Of a DNA stretch of 64,000 bases, positions 37,400-47,453 are shown in pieces; positions within the stretch are counted from its first letter, which is position 1, and each line of letters begins with the position of its first letter. The translations under genes were made by a program, and so were the position numbers. The DNA comes from CAVSWT01 sp963775245 (GTDB lineage: Bacteria; Bacteroidota; Ignavibacteria; Ignavibacteriales; Ignavibacteriaceae): contig CAVZID010000040.1 in assembly GCA_963775245.1 (NCBI GenBank), forward strand, positions 62,001 through 126,000, read 5' to 3'. The notes beneath the pieces are model-generated. The model was given only the letters and a program-made list of their open reading frames with translations. It had not been told where the DNA came from and ran no database searches.

Positions 37400-38928
37400 C
37401 CACAAAAGAACGAGCTGAGCATTCTGCTATATTCAAGACAAACAAGAGTCCGGTTATTTTATTGTCTGATTCTTATTTAACATTACCAAATGTTGATGGT
37501 GTTAATAATATTGATTTACAAACTAAGCCGGGTAAGAATAAGTTTTCATTGATTACCAATGGAGATATTCATAAAATTCTTTTAGATGGGGAATCTATTG
37601 ATTACACAACAGCACTGGATGATAATATAATTAATTTCAATATGGACACTCCAGAAATTCCCTCCCCAAAAGTGAAATTCGGACAAGTCCGATTTAAATA
37701 TGATGACGAAGCTGAAAAAAATTCTGATTATAACACAATAACTTATAATGATGGTGTTTTCCCATCACTTGATAGTTTAGGGGATTATCAAAACGGTTAT
37801 ACTGTTTATAAAGGCAAATTTGTAATTGACGGTGATAAGATATTGAACGCCAGTTACTATTCTAATGATTGGCATTCGATTTACATTGATGGTAGCCTGG
37901 TGCAGGATTTAACAGGAAATACTTTTAACGATTATTCTGAGTTAAATTTGTCAAAAGGAAAACATGATATAAAGATAATTTATGAAAACAAGGGAAGACC
38001 TAACTTTGGATTTATGGAAGAGAAAAAAGGAATCAAATCCTTTGTTGCATTATCACCAGAACAATATAGAATTTTAAAAGAATGGAAATCTTCAAATCAA
38101 CTGAACGAACAACCAGGATTAAACCCTGCCGAAGCAGATACCGGTTATAATGATTCTGAATGGGAGGGTTTTGAAGCTGATAATAATTTACATGAAACTC
38201 ACAATGATAAGCAAGTAGGTTCATGGTACAGAAAGATAATTAACTTAAGTTCTAAAGAAGCAGAAGATAGCCCCAAACTAATTTTTGAAGGGATTAGTCG
38301 TAGCGCAACTATTTATGTGAATGGAAAACAAGTATATAAATTCAGCCATCACGGATGGGATGGCCCATTTGATGTTTCATTAAAAGGAGCAGTAAAATCA
38401 GGAAGTAATTTAATTGCTTTATATGTTGAAAATGAAAAAGGCAGAGGCGGCATTATCGGCCCAATTGAATTTGAGTATGGAGTTCAAACACCTTTAAAGC
38501 TTAGTCAGCTTGCTTATCATGCTTCATTAAACGGGGAACTATACGGTTGGCAAAAACCAGACTTTAATGATTCAAATTGGAGGACAGCTCAGAACTCAGA
38601 TCATTCCAGTTCAAATTTCGGTATTAAGTGGTTTCGCACCTGGTTTAAGGTTCAGCAAAATAAAAACTGGATAACTCCTTTAAACATTCATGTAGAAGCA
38701 ACCGGTAATTTACAAATATGGCTTAATGGAAGGCTGCTAGGACTTTATTTTAATGTAGGACCCCAGAATAATTTTAATATACCTGATGGATGGTTAAAAG
38801 AAAAAAACTCACTTGTTTTTGTAATGCGACCAGGCAGCAAAGGGAAAGTCATTCCTAAATTGAAAGATTATAAAATTCAATATTATAATGATTATGTCGT
38901 CCAAAAACATGAACTTAAAATAGAATAA
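37366..38928 (+). CDS. GH35 beta-galactosidase, C-terminal part (frameshifted)
   Basis: The 520-residue part holds the all-beta C-terminal domains of the GH35 enzyme, including GH2-like galactose-binding jelly rolls (SWYRKIINL, ATIYVNGKQVYKF, GSNLIALYVENEKGRGGIIGP) and a final one (IKWFRTWFKVQ, LQIWLNGRLLG). The frame really begins at about 37345. No stop codons interrupt the 1,560 bp, so there is no sign of long-term decay. Confidence 0.83.
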   Translation: MYNWNDTYVLLTTKERAEHSAIFKTNKSPVILLSDSYLTLPNVDGVNNIDLQTKPGKNKFSLITNGDIHKILLDGESIDYTTALDDNIINFNMDTPEIPSPKVKFGQVRFKYDDEAEKNSDYNTITYNDGVFPSLDSLGDYQNGYTVYKGKFVIDGDKILNASYYSNDWHSIYIDGSLVQDLTGNTFNDYSELNLSKGKHDIKIIYENKGRPNFGFMEEKKGIKSFVALSPEQYRILKEWKSSNQLNEQPGLNPAEADTGYNDSEWEGFEADNNLHETHNDKQVGSWYRKIINLSSKEAEDSPKLIFEGISRSATIYVNGKQVYKFSHHGWDGPFDVSLKGAVKSGSNLIALYVENEKGRGGIIGPIEFEYGVQTPLKLSQLAYHASLNGELYGWQKPDFNDSNWRTAQNSDHSSSNFGIKWFRTWFKVQQNKNWITPLNIHVEATGNLQIWLNGRLLGLYFNVGPQNNFNIPDGWLKEKNSLVFVMRPGSKGKVIPKLKDYKIQYYNDYVVQKHELKIE

Positions 38929-39014
38929 TAAAAAATCATCCAAAGTAAATTTTATTACATGTAACAATTTATCATTATTATATTATTCACCACAACTTTA
39001 ATGAAGAGAAAACA

Positions 39015-39902
39015 ATGAAACCACAAAATGATTTTCAATATGAAAAAAGAAATCGGCTGACTGTACTGCGGTGGGTGCTTGTCGTTTTCATTCTCGTGCA
39101 GAATTTAACCACTGCACAAAATGTTGATTCAATAAAGTTATCATGGCTTGGAAAAAAATCGCCGGCAATGTCTACAGGAGTTAGTTGGGGTGTTCCGCTG
39201 CCGGAAGGAAAGATTAATCCCTCAACTATTTTTTCATTAAAAGATACCAAGGGGCAAACTATGCCGATACAATCATGGCCAATGGCATATTGGCCTGATG
39301 GTTCTTTGAAATGGGTAGGCTTAAGCACTGTAGTAGACTCGAATGCTGGAACAACTTTCAAACTGGAGCCACTAAAATCATCCGGCGATATTCCGTTAAA
39401 AACAAAATTAGAATTAACAGAGACTAATAATGATTTACTGGTAAATACCGGCATCCTGCAATGTGATATTCCCAAAAACGGCGAGGAACTTATTCGTTTC
39501 ATTAAAATGAATGGAAAGGAGATTTCAACCGGCGGTAGATTGGTTTGTATTCTTCAAAACGGCCCGAGTAAGGAATTGGGTGTTCAGCCTTCTAAAGAGA
39601 AGTTTATTGGTAATATAGATAAAGTGACAGTTGAACAAAACGGCCCGGTCAGAGCAGTAGTAAAAATTGAAGGCAGGCATGTTTCTGAATCGGGTAGCCG
39701 AAGTTGGCTGCCATTTATTGTTAGACTATATTTTTATGCTGGACAACAATCAATTCGCATGGTTCATACAATTATATATGACGGTAATCAGCAAAAGGAT
39801 TTTATTCGAGGTTTAGGATTGGTGTTTGATGTTCCTTTGGATGAGCAATTGTACAACCGGCACATTCGTTTTTCAGGAGAGAACGGCAGGCTTGTGGGAT
39901 GA
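39015..39902 (+). CDS. PL26-like exo-rhamnogalacturonan lyase, N-terminal part (frameshifted)
   Basis: The 295-residue part has an export signal (hydrophobic stretch about residues 17-34, TTAQ) and the N-terminal RIFT-barrel-like domain of the PcRGLX/YetA family (GVSWGVPLPEGKI, MPIQSWPMAYWPDGSLKWVG). Family members, CAZy PL26, release unsaturated galacturonosyl-rhamnose from rhamnogalacturonan I ends by beta-elimination. The frame stops at 39902 after GENGRLVG; the expected GRLWDEPCEPLNGRRP needs one base removed from CTTG near 39892-39894. Confidence 0.8.
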   Translation: MKPQNDFQYEKRNRLTVLRWVLVVFILVQNLTTAQNVDSIKLSWLGKKSPAMSTGVSWGVPLPEGKINPSTIFSLKDTKGQTMPIQSWPMAYWPDGSLKWVGLSTVVDSNAGTTFKLEPLKSSGDIPLKTKLELTETNNDLLVNTGILQCDIPKNGEELIRFIKMNGKEISTGGRLVCILQNGPSKELGVQPSKEKFIGNIDKVTVEQNGPVRAVVKIEGRHVSESGSRSWLPFIVRLYFYAGQQSIRMVHTIIYDGNQQKDFIRGLGLVFDVPLDEQLYNRHIRFSGENGRLVG

Positions 39903-42399
39903 ACCATGCGAGCCGCTCAACGGAAGGAGGCCGCTTGATTTTAGAAATGATTTATATGCGAAACAGCTTACTGGAGAGCGCATTGCTGAGCGCAAAACTT
40001 TCTCTGAGCAGAAGCAGTCCTTAATTGATCATTGGGCTTCCTGGAATGATTTTAAACTGGTGCAATTGAATGCCGATGGATTTCGTGTGCAAAAAAGAAC
40101 CAACAATCAAAGTACATGGATTGATGCTGGTTATGGGAAACGTTCCGCAGGGATGGCTTTTGTCGGTGATGTATCAGGCGGTTTAGCGGTTTGTGTACAA
40201 AATTTCTGGCAATCATTTCCTTCAGAACTGGAAATCAACAATGTAAAATCAGATACAGCTCAGATTAAAGCATGGCTTTGGCCGCCTGAAGCTGAAGAAA
40301 TGGATATGCGGCATTATGATACTCTTGCATGGGGACATGGTCTCGAAGCAAGTTATGAAGATGTTCAGCCAGGATTTAGTTTAGCAACCGGTGTTGGACG
40401 AACAACTGAAATTATGCTGTATGCCTCCGCTAATGTTCCTTCCTATGAAACTTTGGATAAAATTGTAAAGCAAGGAAATCAGCCGGCTTTACTAACTGTT
40501 TCTCCAGAATATATTCATAGCATTCCGGTTTTCGGAGCCTGGAGCTTACCTGACACTAGTACAAAAGGAAAATTATGGTTAGAAGATCAACTCGACAAAG
40601 CTTTTAATTATTATAATCTAGAAGTAGAACAGCGGCATTGGTATGGGTTCTGGAATTATGGAGATATCCGGCATAGTTACGATCGAGATAGGCATACCTG
40701 GAAATATGATATGGGCGGTTTTGCCTGGGACAATACTGAGTTGATGCCAAACATGTGGTTATGGTATAGTTATTTGCGATCAGGCCGTGAAGATATTTTC
40801 CGCATGGCTGAAGCCTTGACGCGGCATACAGGTGAAGTTGATGTATATCATCTTGGTCGTTTTAAAGGACTTGGTTCTCGTCATAATGTTGTTCATTGGG
40901 GCGGGGGGGCAAAAGAAGTGCGAATTTCACAGGCTGCACTTGGCAGGTTTTATTATTATCTAACTACGGATGAACGGACAGGAGATTTAATGCATGATGT
41001 TGCTGATGCTTCCAATGAAGCAATTGGTAAAATTGATCCTCTGCGTGAGATTTTGAAAAAAAGCCAATACCCTACGCACATTCGAGTAGGCCCGGATTGG
41101 TTTGCACTTGTGGGCGACTGGATGACCGAATGGGAACGTACAGGTAATACTAAGTACCGCGACCGGATTATGGTCGGCGTTAATTGCTTTTATAATATGC
41201 CTTATGGATTCTTCTCCGGTAAAGATGGAGCTTTTGGGTACGATCCAAAAACTTACAAGTTGTATCGATTGGATAAAAATGATATTGGCTGGATACATTT
41301 ATCTGTTTTAATGGGAGGGCCAGAAATTGCTTTTGAATTGAGTCATCTTCTCCACAGCAAAAAATGGGATAAGCTCTGGCTGCAGTTCTGTAAATTATAC
41401 GGCGCTCCTAAAGAAGATGTTGAAAAAGAATTTGGAAAGGCAGTTAAATTAGGTGACCCTGGTTCATGGTATGCCCGAATGCCGGCCTATTATGCTAACG
41501 TAACCGGTGATACTGCTTATGCAAATAGAGCTTGGGATGAATTTCTTAATGCAAAAGCCAGATACTATCATACTGATTTCACAATGAAAAAATTTAACGG
41601 CATTCAGAGTCTTCAGCCGATATATGAAGTGAGAGGAGTTTCAACTAACAATACTGCGCAGTGGTGCTTGAATGCGATTGAGTTGCTGCAGCTGGTTGGA
41701 GATCAAATTCCCGAAAACAATCCTGTATTTCAGGAAACCACACAAAAGCAAAATAATGATAATGAAAGTTCAATAGAACAGTATCAAAAAAGTGAATTAC
41801 TTTATCAGGATAATTTTGATCACGATATGAAGAACTGGGTAGTTGAAACGCCCGATTCACCTAATTCAAAAGTTGAAACTGAAAATGGAAAATTAATTAT
41901 TGATGTTGATCATGGAGCAACTGTTTGGTTTAACAAAAAACTATCCGGAAATATTTTGATTGAGTACAATCGAAAAGTTGTAATGAATAGTGGGCCAAAT
42001 GATCGTTTATCCGATCTCAATCAATTCTGGATGGCAAATGATCCCAGAGATGCGAACTTGTTTACACGAAGCGGAACCTTTTCAGAATATGATTCACTCC
42101 GGCTATATTATGCAGGTATTGGCGGAAATACAAACACTACAACACGTTTCAGAAAATATCAAGGAAATGGAGAGCGTACCTTGCTTTTCGATTTGAAGGA
42201 CAATGATCACTTGCTCCAACCGAACAAAAATTACTTTATTCAAATGGTTGTTTACAATGGAACAACTAAAGTTTTTATAGATGGCGAACAATATTTTTCT
42301 TATTCAGATGATGAGCCTTTAACTGAAGGTTATTTTGGTTTTCGAACTGTGAAGTCGCATCAAGAAATAAATAATTTTAAAGTGTTTAAGCTGAAATGA
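39826..42399 (+). CDS. PL26-like exo-rhamnogalacturonan lyase, main part with extra C-terminal domain (frameshifted)
   Basis: From about 39894 this frame gives the central beta-sandwich and the alpha/alpha toroid of the PcRGLX/YetA type (GYGKRSAGMAFVGD, RHWYGFWNYGDIRHSYD, GGFAWDNTELMPNMWLW, RHNVVHWGGGAKEVR). The toroid ends near QLVGDQIPENNP, and a linker leads to a separate ~190-residue beta-sandwich (LYQDNFDHDMKNWVVETP to the end) resembling DUF6250-type domains, possibly carbohydrate-binding. The product would feed GH105, which hydrolyses the unsaturated uronyl-rhamnose disaccharide. The first ~20 residues of the nominal ORF are out-of-frame overlap. Confidence 0.83.
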   Translation: MMFLWMSNCTTGTFVFQERTAGLWDEPCEPLNGRRPLDFRNDLYAKQLTGERIAERKTFSEQKQSLIDHWASWNDFKLVQLNADGFRVQKRTNNQSTWIDAGYGKRSAGMAFVGDVSGGLAVCVQNFWQSFPSELEINNVKSDTAQIKAWLWPPEAEEMDMRHYDTLAWGHGLEASYEDVQPGFSLATGVGRTTEIMLYASANVPSYETLDKIVKQGNQPALLTVSPEYIHSIPVFGAWSLPDTSTKGKLWLEDQLDKAFNYYNLEVEQRHWYGFWNYGDIRHSYDRDRHTWKYDMGGFAWDNTELMPNMWLWYSYLRSGREDIFRMAEALTRHTGEVDVYHLGRFKGLGSRHNVVHWGGGAKEVRISQAALGRFYYYLTTDERTGDLMHDVADASNEAIGKIDPLREILKKSQYPTHIRVGPDWFALVGDWMTEWERTGNTKYRDRIMVGVNCFYNMPYGFFSGKDGAFGYDPKTYKLYRLDKNDIGWIHLSVLMGGPEIAFELSHLLHSKKWDKLWLQFCKLYGAPKEDVEKEFGKAVKLGDPGSWYARMPAYYANVTGDTAYANRAWDEFLNAKARYYHTDFTMKKFNGIQSLQPIYEVRGVSTNNTAQWCLNAIELLQLVGDQIPENNPVFQETTQKQNNDNESSIEQYQKSELLYQDNFDHDMKNWVVETPDSPNSKVETENGKLIIDVDHGATVWFNKKLSGNILIEYNRKVVMNSGPNDRLSDLNQFWMANDPRDANLFTRSGTFSEYDSLRLYYAGIGGNTNTTTRFRKYQGNGERTLLFDLKDNDHLLQPNKNYFIQMVVYNGTTKVFIDGEQYFSYSDDEPLTEGYFGFRTVKSHQEINNFKVFKLK

Positions 42400-42438
42400 A
42401 AAATTGTTTTTATACATCTGATTTAGTAATGTAATTAA

Positions 42439-43458
42439 ATGAAAGAACAAGTCACACGAATTTCATTCGATCAAATGCAGGATGTACTTTTTAAACTGTT
42501 TGTGAAGAATAGTTTCACTGAAAACAATGCCCAATTAATGGCTAATACATTTACCGAGAGCACTTTAGTGGGAGTGAGCTCCCATGGAATAAATCGTGTG
42601 CCTTTATTTATTGAATATGTAAAAAAAGGTTTAGTTAAAATTAATGCGAATGCAGAAAGCGTAGAAACTTTTGGCAGCATCGAAAGATGGGATGGTAATC
42701 TTGGCCCAGGTATTATCAATGCAACAATATGTACAAATCGAGCTGTAGAGTTGGCAAAAACACATGGAATGGGATTAGTTGCATTACGAAATACAAATCA
42801 CTGGATGCGGGGTGGCACTTACGGTAGCCAGGCAGCAAACGCCGGTTGTATTTCCATACTTTTTACAAATACAAAACCAAATATGCCTCCATGGGGTGGT
42901 AAAGACAGCAGGATTGGTAATAACCCTTTTGTTATATCAATACCCAGAGAGCAAGGGAATATCGTTTTGGATATGGCGCTTTCTCAATTTGCATTCGGAA
43001 AGATTAACGACTATAAACTTCGTGGCCAAAAATTACCTTTCTTTGGCGGTTGGGATGAAAATAATCAACTTAGTGATGATCCTGAAAAAATATTGTTTAA
43101 AGAGCGTGGATTACCAATAGGGTATTGGAAAGGTTCTGCTCTCTCTATGGTTTTGGATATGTTAGCCGCATTATTATCTGCAGGAAATTCTACATATAAA
43201 ATCAGTTTAAAGGAATTTGAAACCGGAATCTCTCAGGTCTTTCTATGTATATATCCGAAAATGTTTAAAGATGAAAAATTGCAGCAAAATCTTATTAACG
43301 ATATTATTAATTATACACACGATGTAGACCCCATGCATTCTGGAGAAAAAGTCTACTATCCCGGTGAACAAAGTTCACTTACAAGAGCTAAGAATTTGAA
43401 AGAGGGAATTCTTGTAAACGAGAGAGTGTGGAAAAAAATAATGGAACTCTCAGCTTAG
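42439..43458 (+). CDS. LDH2/malate dehydrogenase-family reductase (2,3-diketo-L-gulonate reductase-like)
   Basis: The 339-residue cytoplasmic protein belongs to the NAD(P)H-dependent LDH2/MDH2 family: SSHGINRVPLFIEY, GLVALRNTNHWMRGGTYGSQA (with the catalytic His) and WGGKDSRIGNNPFVISIP. The closest recognisable type is 2,3-diketo-L-gulonate reductase (DlgD/YiaK), which reduces a diketo hexonate. In a pectin locus it may process the keto-acids formed from unsaturated galacturonate. It is one of the few cytoplasmic enzymes in the secreted block. The exact substrate is uncertain. Confidence 0.8.
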   Translation: MKEQVTRISFDQMQDVLFKLFVKNSFTENNAQLMANTFTESTLVGVSSHGINRVPLFIEYVKKGLVKINANAESVETFGSIERWDGNLGPGIINATICTNRAVELAKTHGMGLVALRNTNHWMRGGTYGSQAANAGCISILFTNTKPNMPPWGGKDSRIGNNPFVISIPREQGNIVLDMALSQFAFGKINDYKLRGQKLPFFGGWDENNQLSDDPEKILFKERGLPIGYWKGSALSMVLDMLAALLSAGNSTYKISLKEFETGISQVFLCIYPKMFKDEKLQQNLINDIINYTHDVDPMHSGEKVYYPGEQSSLTRAKNLKEGILVNERVWKKIMELSA

Positions 43459-43554
43459 AAAAAGATTGCTGAAAATAAAAATATTCTTTCAGATCTTTTC
43501 AATTCCCAATGAGATGTCATTGTTTAAAATCAAAAAATTAGGATAGAAATAAAA

Positions 43555-44905
43555 ATGAAAACAAAAAGTATGCTGTTTTTAATGTTAGGAATTACATTTC
43601 TTTTAGTGTTCTCCTATAATAGCTCAAATCGGTACTCGTTTTCCATCAGAACGAAAGGTTGTAACCGATCCGGTAACAGGAGTTCAATTAATATTTTTAA
43701 CTAGTAAACCTGTGGGTGATTCCAAAATATATCCGACGCATAATCAATGGACCTCAGATGGTAATTGGGTTGTTTTCAGATCGAACCGTGTTAAAGATGA
43801 AGCAATGGCTGTAAATGAAAAATCCGGTGAGATAGTGCAGGTTACTGAAGGAGGATATATAGGAACTATTTGTGTTGCCCGAAAATCTATGTTGTTATAT
43901 TACATGAAAAAACCTGCGGAGAGAAAAGGTCCACGTGAAATTATAGAAGTAAATTTGGCAAAATTATTTTCTGACAGTAAAGCAGGTACTTTAAAGAATG
44001 AATCAGAATATCAAAGAGTTTGTGGAACTATTCCTGCCGAGTATGAGGCAAACGCAGATATGGCATTGGATTCGGATGAACAATGGATTTGGTTTCGTGT
44101 TGGAAAAGATGAAGCAACTAATCATATTAAAGAAGGTACTAAAATTGAAGATGACTTCGGGCCACGTAATATGGGTGCCGGGCCAGGTGGTATTGCCGGA
44201 ATGAATATTCAAACTGGCAATTTAAAATATGTAACTTCTGTTGGTTTCCAGGTAGGCCATATTCAAAGCAACCCTTGGGTACCTGGCCAAATTGTTTTTT
44301 GCTGGGAAACAGGCGGCAAATCTCCGCAGCGTACCTGGATAGTAAATTCAGATGGCACCGGTTTAAGGCCGCTTTATCCTGAATCTCCTTATGAATGGGT
44401 AACACACGAAGTTGTTATAACACCTGATGAAGTTGCTTTTGCTATTATGGGACATCGAAAAATTCCTGGTACATCTGAAAATGTTCCGGGGGGAACCGGC
44501 GTACACGGAGCTAATCCCGGACAAGAAGCAGCATGGGGACCATCCGGTACCCGCGAAAAACCAACCGGACTTGCAATTGTTAATATTAAAACGAGAGAAA
44601 TGACCATTGCCGGACAAATACTATACGGTAGCGGTTTCTGGCATGTGACGGGTTCTCCAGATGGAAGATTTGTTGCGGGAGATAATTTTAAAAGGGAAAT
44701 TTATTTAATCGATCGGCATACTCATGAAATGATGCTGCTTTCTGCGGGACATAAACAGACTGCACAGGATCATACACATCCAACTTTTAAACCTGACGGA
44801 ACTGAAATTGAAATTCAATCAGCTATGCTTTCTAAAGACGGAAGATCTATGAATATTTGTATTATCCCTGTTCCCAAAAAGTGGCTGAACCGAAAGGACA
44901 ATTGA
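43555..44905 (+). CDS. PL22-like oligogalacturonate lyase-type propeller (frameshift after signal peptide)
   Basis: From about 43625 the frame encodes a seven-bladed propeller similar to oligogalacturonate lyases (PL22): THNQWTSDGNWVVF, VTHEVVITPDE, GSGFWHVTGSPDGRFVAGDN and QDHTHPTFKPDG, with His residues placed like the metal ligands of that family. The ATG at 43555 opens a signal peptide (SMLFLMLGITFLLVFS) that runs out of frame near 43613-43617; the mature region, IIAQIGTRFPSERKVV, is one base over. Without the upstream part the first in-frame start would be a GTG at about 43712, losing the first blade. PL22 cleaves short unsaturated galacturonides. A non-catalytic TolB-like propeller remains possible. 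Confidence 0.75.
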
Positions 44906-44943
44906 GCTAACATTATATTTAAATATTAAAGGAGTAAAAAGCA

Positions 44944-46194
44944 GTGAAACAAACAATAATTTTTATTTTAGTATTTTTTTTAACTGCAATTACATTCGCG
45001 CAAAAAACCGATGTTGATGAAATGGTTTTAAGAAGAGTCGCCGATTATATTCTTGAACACGGCGAACTTAGTTTTACTGATGTTAATACCGGAAAAATTT
45101 ATAAATCTACAAAAGATATCCCGGAGGGAGCAAAAGTTAAATTCACCACGTCTTTTGGAGAATGGCATTATACTGATGGAGTATTAAATATGGCATTGGT
45201 TGATTTGTCGAATTTCCTGGGAGATAAAAAATACTTTGATTATGCCGCTGCACAAATTGCCTTTGGAATGGATAATTACAAATATTTTCAAAATCGTTAC
45301 AACCAGGAAAAAGACGGTCCGCATTATCTTTTTCCCTTCGGGCAGCTATGGACAATGGATGAACTAGATGATTTCGGAGCTATGGGTGCAAGCATGATAG
45401 ATGTTTACAATTCAGTCAAACGTGATGATTATAAGGCATATATTGAAAAAGCTGCAAAACATATCACAGAAGAACGTTCGCGTCTTGACGACGGAACTTT
45501 GGTTAGAAAATTTCCTCATGAAATGACATTATGGGCTGATGATTTATATATGAGCGTTCCTTTTCTGGCAAGAGTAGGTAAATTAACCGGTGATAAAAAA
45601 TATTGGGATGATGCAATCCTGCAGATAAAAAATTTTTCTAAATATCTCTGGGATGAAAAAGAAGATATTTATTACCACTGTTATTACACTGATGTCAAAC
45701 AAAATGGCGTAGCACATTGGGGAAGGTGCAACGGATGGGTAATAATGGCAAAGGTAAATCTTTTAAATTATTTACCTAAAGATTATCCAGGAAGAGAAGA
45801 TGTAATTAACGATCTAAAAAGACAAATTATTGGTATAGCAAAATATCAAAGTGCGGATGGATTGTGGCACCAGCTGCTTGATAAAACCGATTCTTATCTT
45901 GAATCTTCTTGTTCAGCAATGTTTACTTATGCTATTGCCCGGGCTGTAAACCAAGGATGGATTGATAAACGTTATGGCTCCATTGCTATTAAGGGTTGGG
46001 AAGGATTAAAAGAACATGAAATACAACTCGATGGACAGTTGAAGAATACTTGCATCGGTACCGGCATTGAAGATAACTTAGTATTCTATTATGACCGTCC
46101 AGCACGTTTGGAAGAAAAGCACGGCCTAGGTGCTGTGATAGATGCAGGTGTTGAAGTAATTAAATTAAAGAATGCAAGAACTACCCAGGATTAA
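44944..46194 (+). CDS. GH105 unsaturated rhamnogalacturonyl hydrolase
   Basis: The 416-residue protein has a signal peptide (1-19, TFAQ) and the (alpha/alpha)6 barrel of GH105: GEWHYTDGVLNMALVDL, the catalytic Asp in LWADDLYMSVPFLARVG, and AHWGRCNGWVIMA. It hydrates and splits unsaturated galacturonosyl-rhamnose made by the rhamnogalacturonan lyases, giving rhamnose and a keto-uronate. The start is GTG, chosen because an AAAGGAG ribosome-binding site lies 7 bp upstream and the signal peptide begins there. It is the last gene of the locus on this side. Confidence 0.92.
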   Translation: MKQTIIFILVFFLTAITFAQKTDVDEMVLRRVADYILEHGELSFTDVNTGKIYKSTKDIPEGAKVKFTTSFGEWHYTDGVLNMALVDLSNFLGDKKYFDYAAAQIAFGMDNYKYFQNRYNQEKDGPHYLFPFGQLWTMDELDDFGAMGASMIDVYNSVKRDDYKAYIEKAAKHITEERSRLDDGTLVRKFPHEMTLWADDLYMSVPFLARVGKLTGDKKYWDDAILQIKNFSKYLWDEKEDIYYHCYYTDVKQNGVAHWGRCNGWVIMAKVNLLNYLPKDYPGREDVINDLKRQIIGIAKYQSADGLWHQLLDKTDSYLESSCSAMFTYAIARAVNQGWIDKRYGSIAIKGWEGLKEHEIQLDGQLKNTCIGTGIEDNLVFYYDRPARLEEKHGLGAVIDAGVEVIKLKNARTTQD

Positions 46195-47046
46195 AAAATA
46201 ATATCTAAAAGATAATACCTCAATTTTGATTATTTAATAGTAATCTGTATTCATCTTCAAGTTTTTTTCTATCAATTTTGTTAATTTTTTTTAATTTATT
46301 CTCCTAAGTACTTTTAAATTGTATGTTGTTTTTCGACTATTGCTATTTTTTTATGTTTGATAAAATAAACTGATATTTATAAGTTGAATTTGTTTGTCAA
46401 TTCACCTTTAAGATATGATAAGTATTGAAAATAATTAATGCCCGGTTTTAACACCAGTTTTTTTTTATAAATCGATATTAAAAATATTTGCAATTACTAG
46501 AAAGATAGCTAAGAGAATATAAAGTATGATGCCATATACTAATGTGAAATCAAATCTTTTGGATTAGTTGGTTTACCATGGTAAGTTTTTTTATTCTTTT
46601 TTTAGTCTTCTGCATTGGAAGCCAAATGAGTTGAACCAAATTATTTAAATATTTTTCTAAGTACCTTCTTTTGTTTAGCCAAAAATTTCCTTTCTATATC
46701 CTTCTAGCATAATCACATTCATTAATAATCGCACCTACCTCTACGTTTACCAAACCTAAAAATTCTTTCACCATGTTTACAATCGATAAAACTCAAGGTA
46801 GAATTTAATATACATTTATTATCCTCAAACCCAAAAGATTTAACACGAACCAATTAAAATCGAATAATACCTGAATTTTACTAGGTAGTTGAAACCGTGC
46901 ACATCTCTTCATTTTTCACTTAAAAAATTTGTATATAAAATTTTAACTTACGCCTATGGTGTTTTAAAAGCAAGGTATTTATGGTAAGTCTAAAAATTGA
47001 AAAACCTTGAAAACTTTCTTCATCTTCAAGGTTAATAAAAGTGGAG
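46195..47046. other. 852-bp non-coding stretch
   Basis: It is very AT-rich with no ORF of credible length and no recognisable RNA gene apart from the tRNA terminator at its right end. It marks the boundary between the polysaccharide locus and core genes. I see no repeat ends, integrase or attachment duplication near the tRNA. Confidence 0.6.
47000..47033 (-). terminator. Intrinsic terminator of the tRNA-Ser gene
   Basis: Read on the minus strand, AACCTTGA and TCAAGGTT form an 8-bp stem with a 15-base loop, followed by a T-rich tail. It is about 14 bp past the tRNA 3' end. Confidence 0.7.
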
Positions 47047-47135
47047 CGGAGAGGGCGGGATTCGAACCCGCGGTAGAGTTTAACCCCTACGACGGTTTAG
47101 CAAACCGTTGGTTTCAGCCACTCACCCACCTCTCC
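47047..47135 (-). tRNA. tRNA-Ser(GCU)
   Basis: On the minus strand the 7-bp acceptor GGAGAGG pairs with CCTCTCC, followed by discriminator G. The anticodon stem ACGGT/ACCGT encloses anticodon GCT. A long variable arm (GTAGGGG-TTAAA-CTCTAC) marks a type II serine tRNA, and the T loop GGTTCGAATCC is standard. CCA is not encoded. It reads AGC/AGU codons. Confidence 0.96.
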
Positions 47136-47453
47136 GTTAGCTGAATTTGTTATTATTTTTATGTCCACAAAGATAGTAATAACTAATAAATATTAAAATA
47201 ACTGTTGAAGTTTTTTATCAATTCAAAAATCAATTTCCCCCAATCATACATTCAATCAATCATGCATACAAACTTCTTAAACATGGACTAGAGTTCAAGT
47301 TCAAGATTAAATTCAAGGAACAAAAATTTATTTTGCCAATACAGAATCTTGTAATTTTGTAATCTTTTAATCTTTCAATTTTCAAGTCATTGATTGTAAA
47401 GGGGTAATGGTTTAACTTTGGAAATCAAAATTTTTCTAACAAAAAAGTAAGCT
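47136..47453. other. 318-bp intergenic region before the acyl-CoA dehydrogenase gene
   Basis: No ORF or RNA gene is visible. It must hold the promoters of the tRNA (minus strand) and of the acyl-CoA dehydrogenase gene (plus strand), but no clear promoter hexamers stand out. Confidence 0.5.

Noticed and set aside
39035..39502. 155-codon minus-strand open frame
   Set aside because: It lies entirely opposite the PL26-like N-terminal domain, which has clear family motifs.
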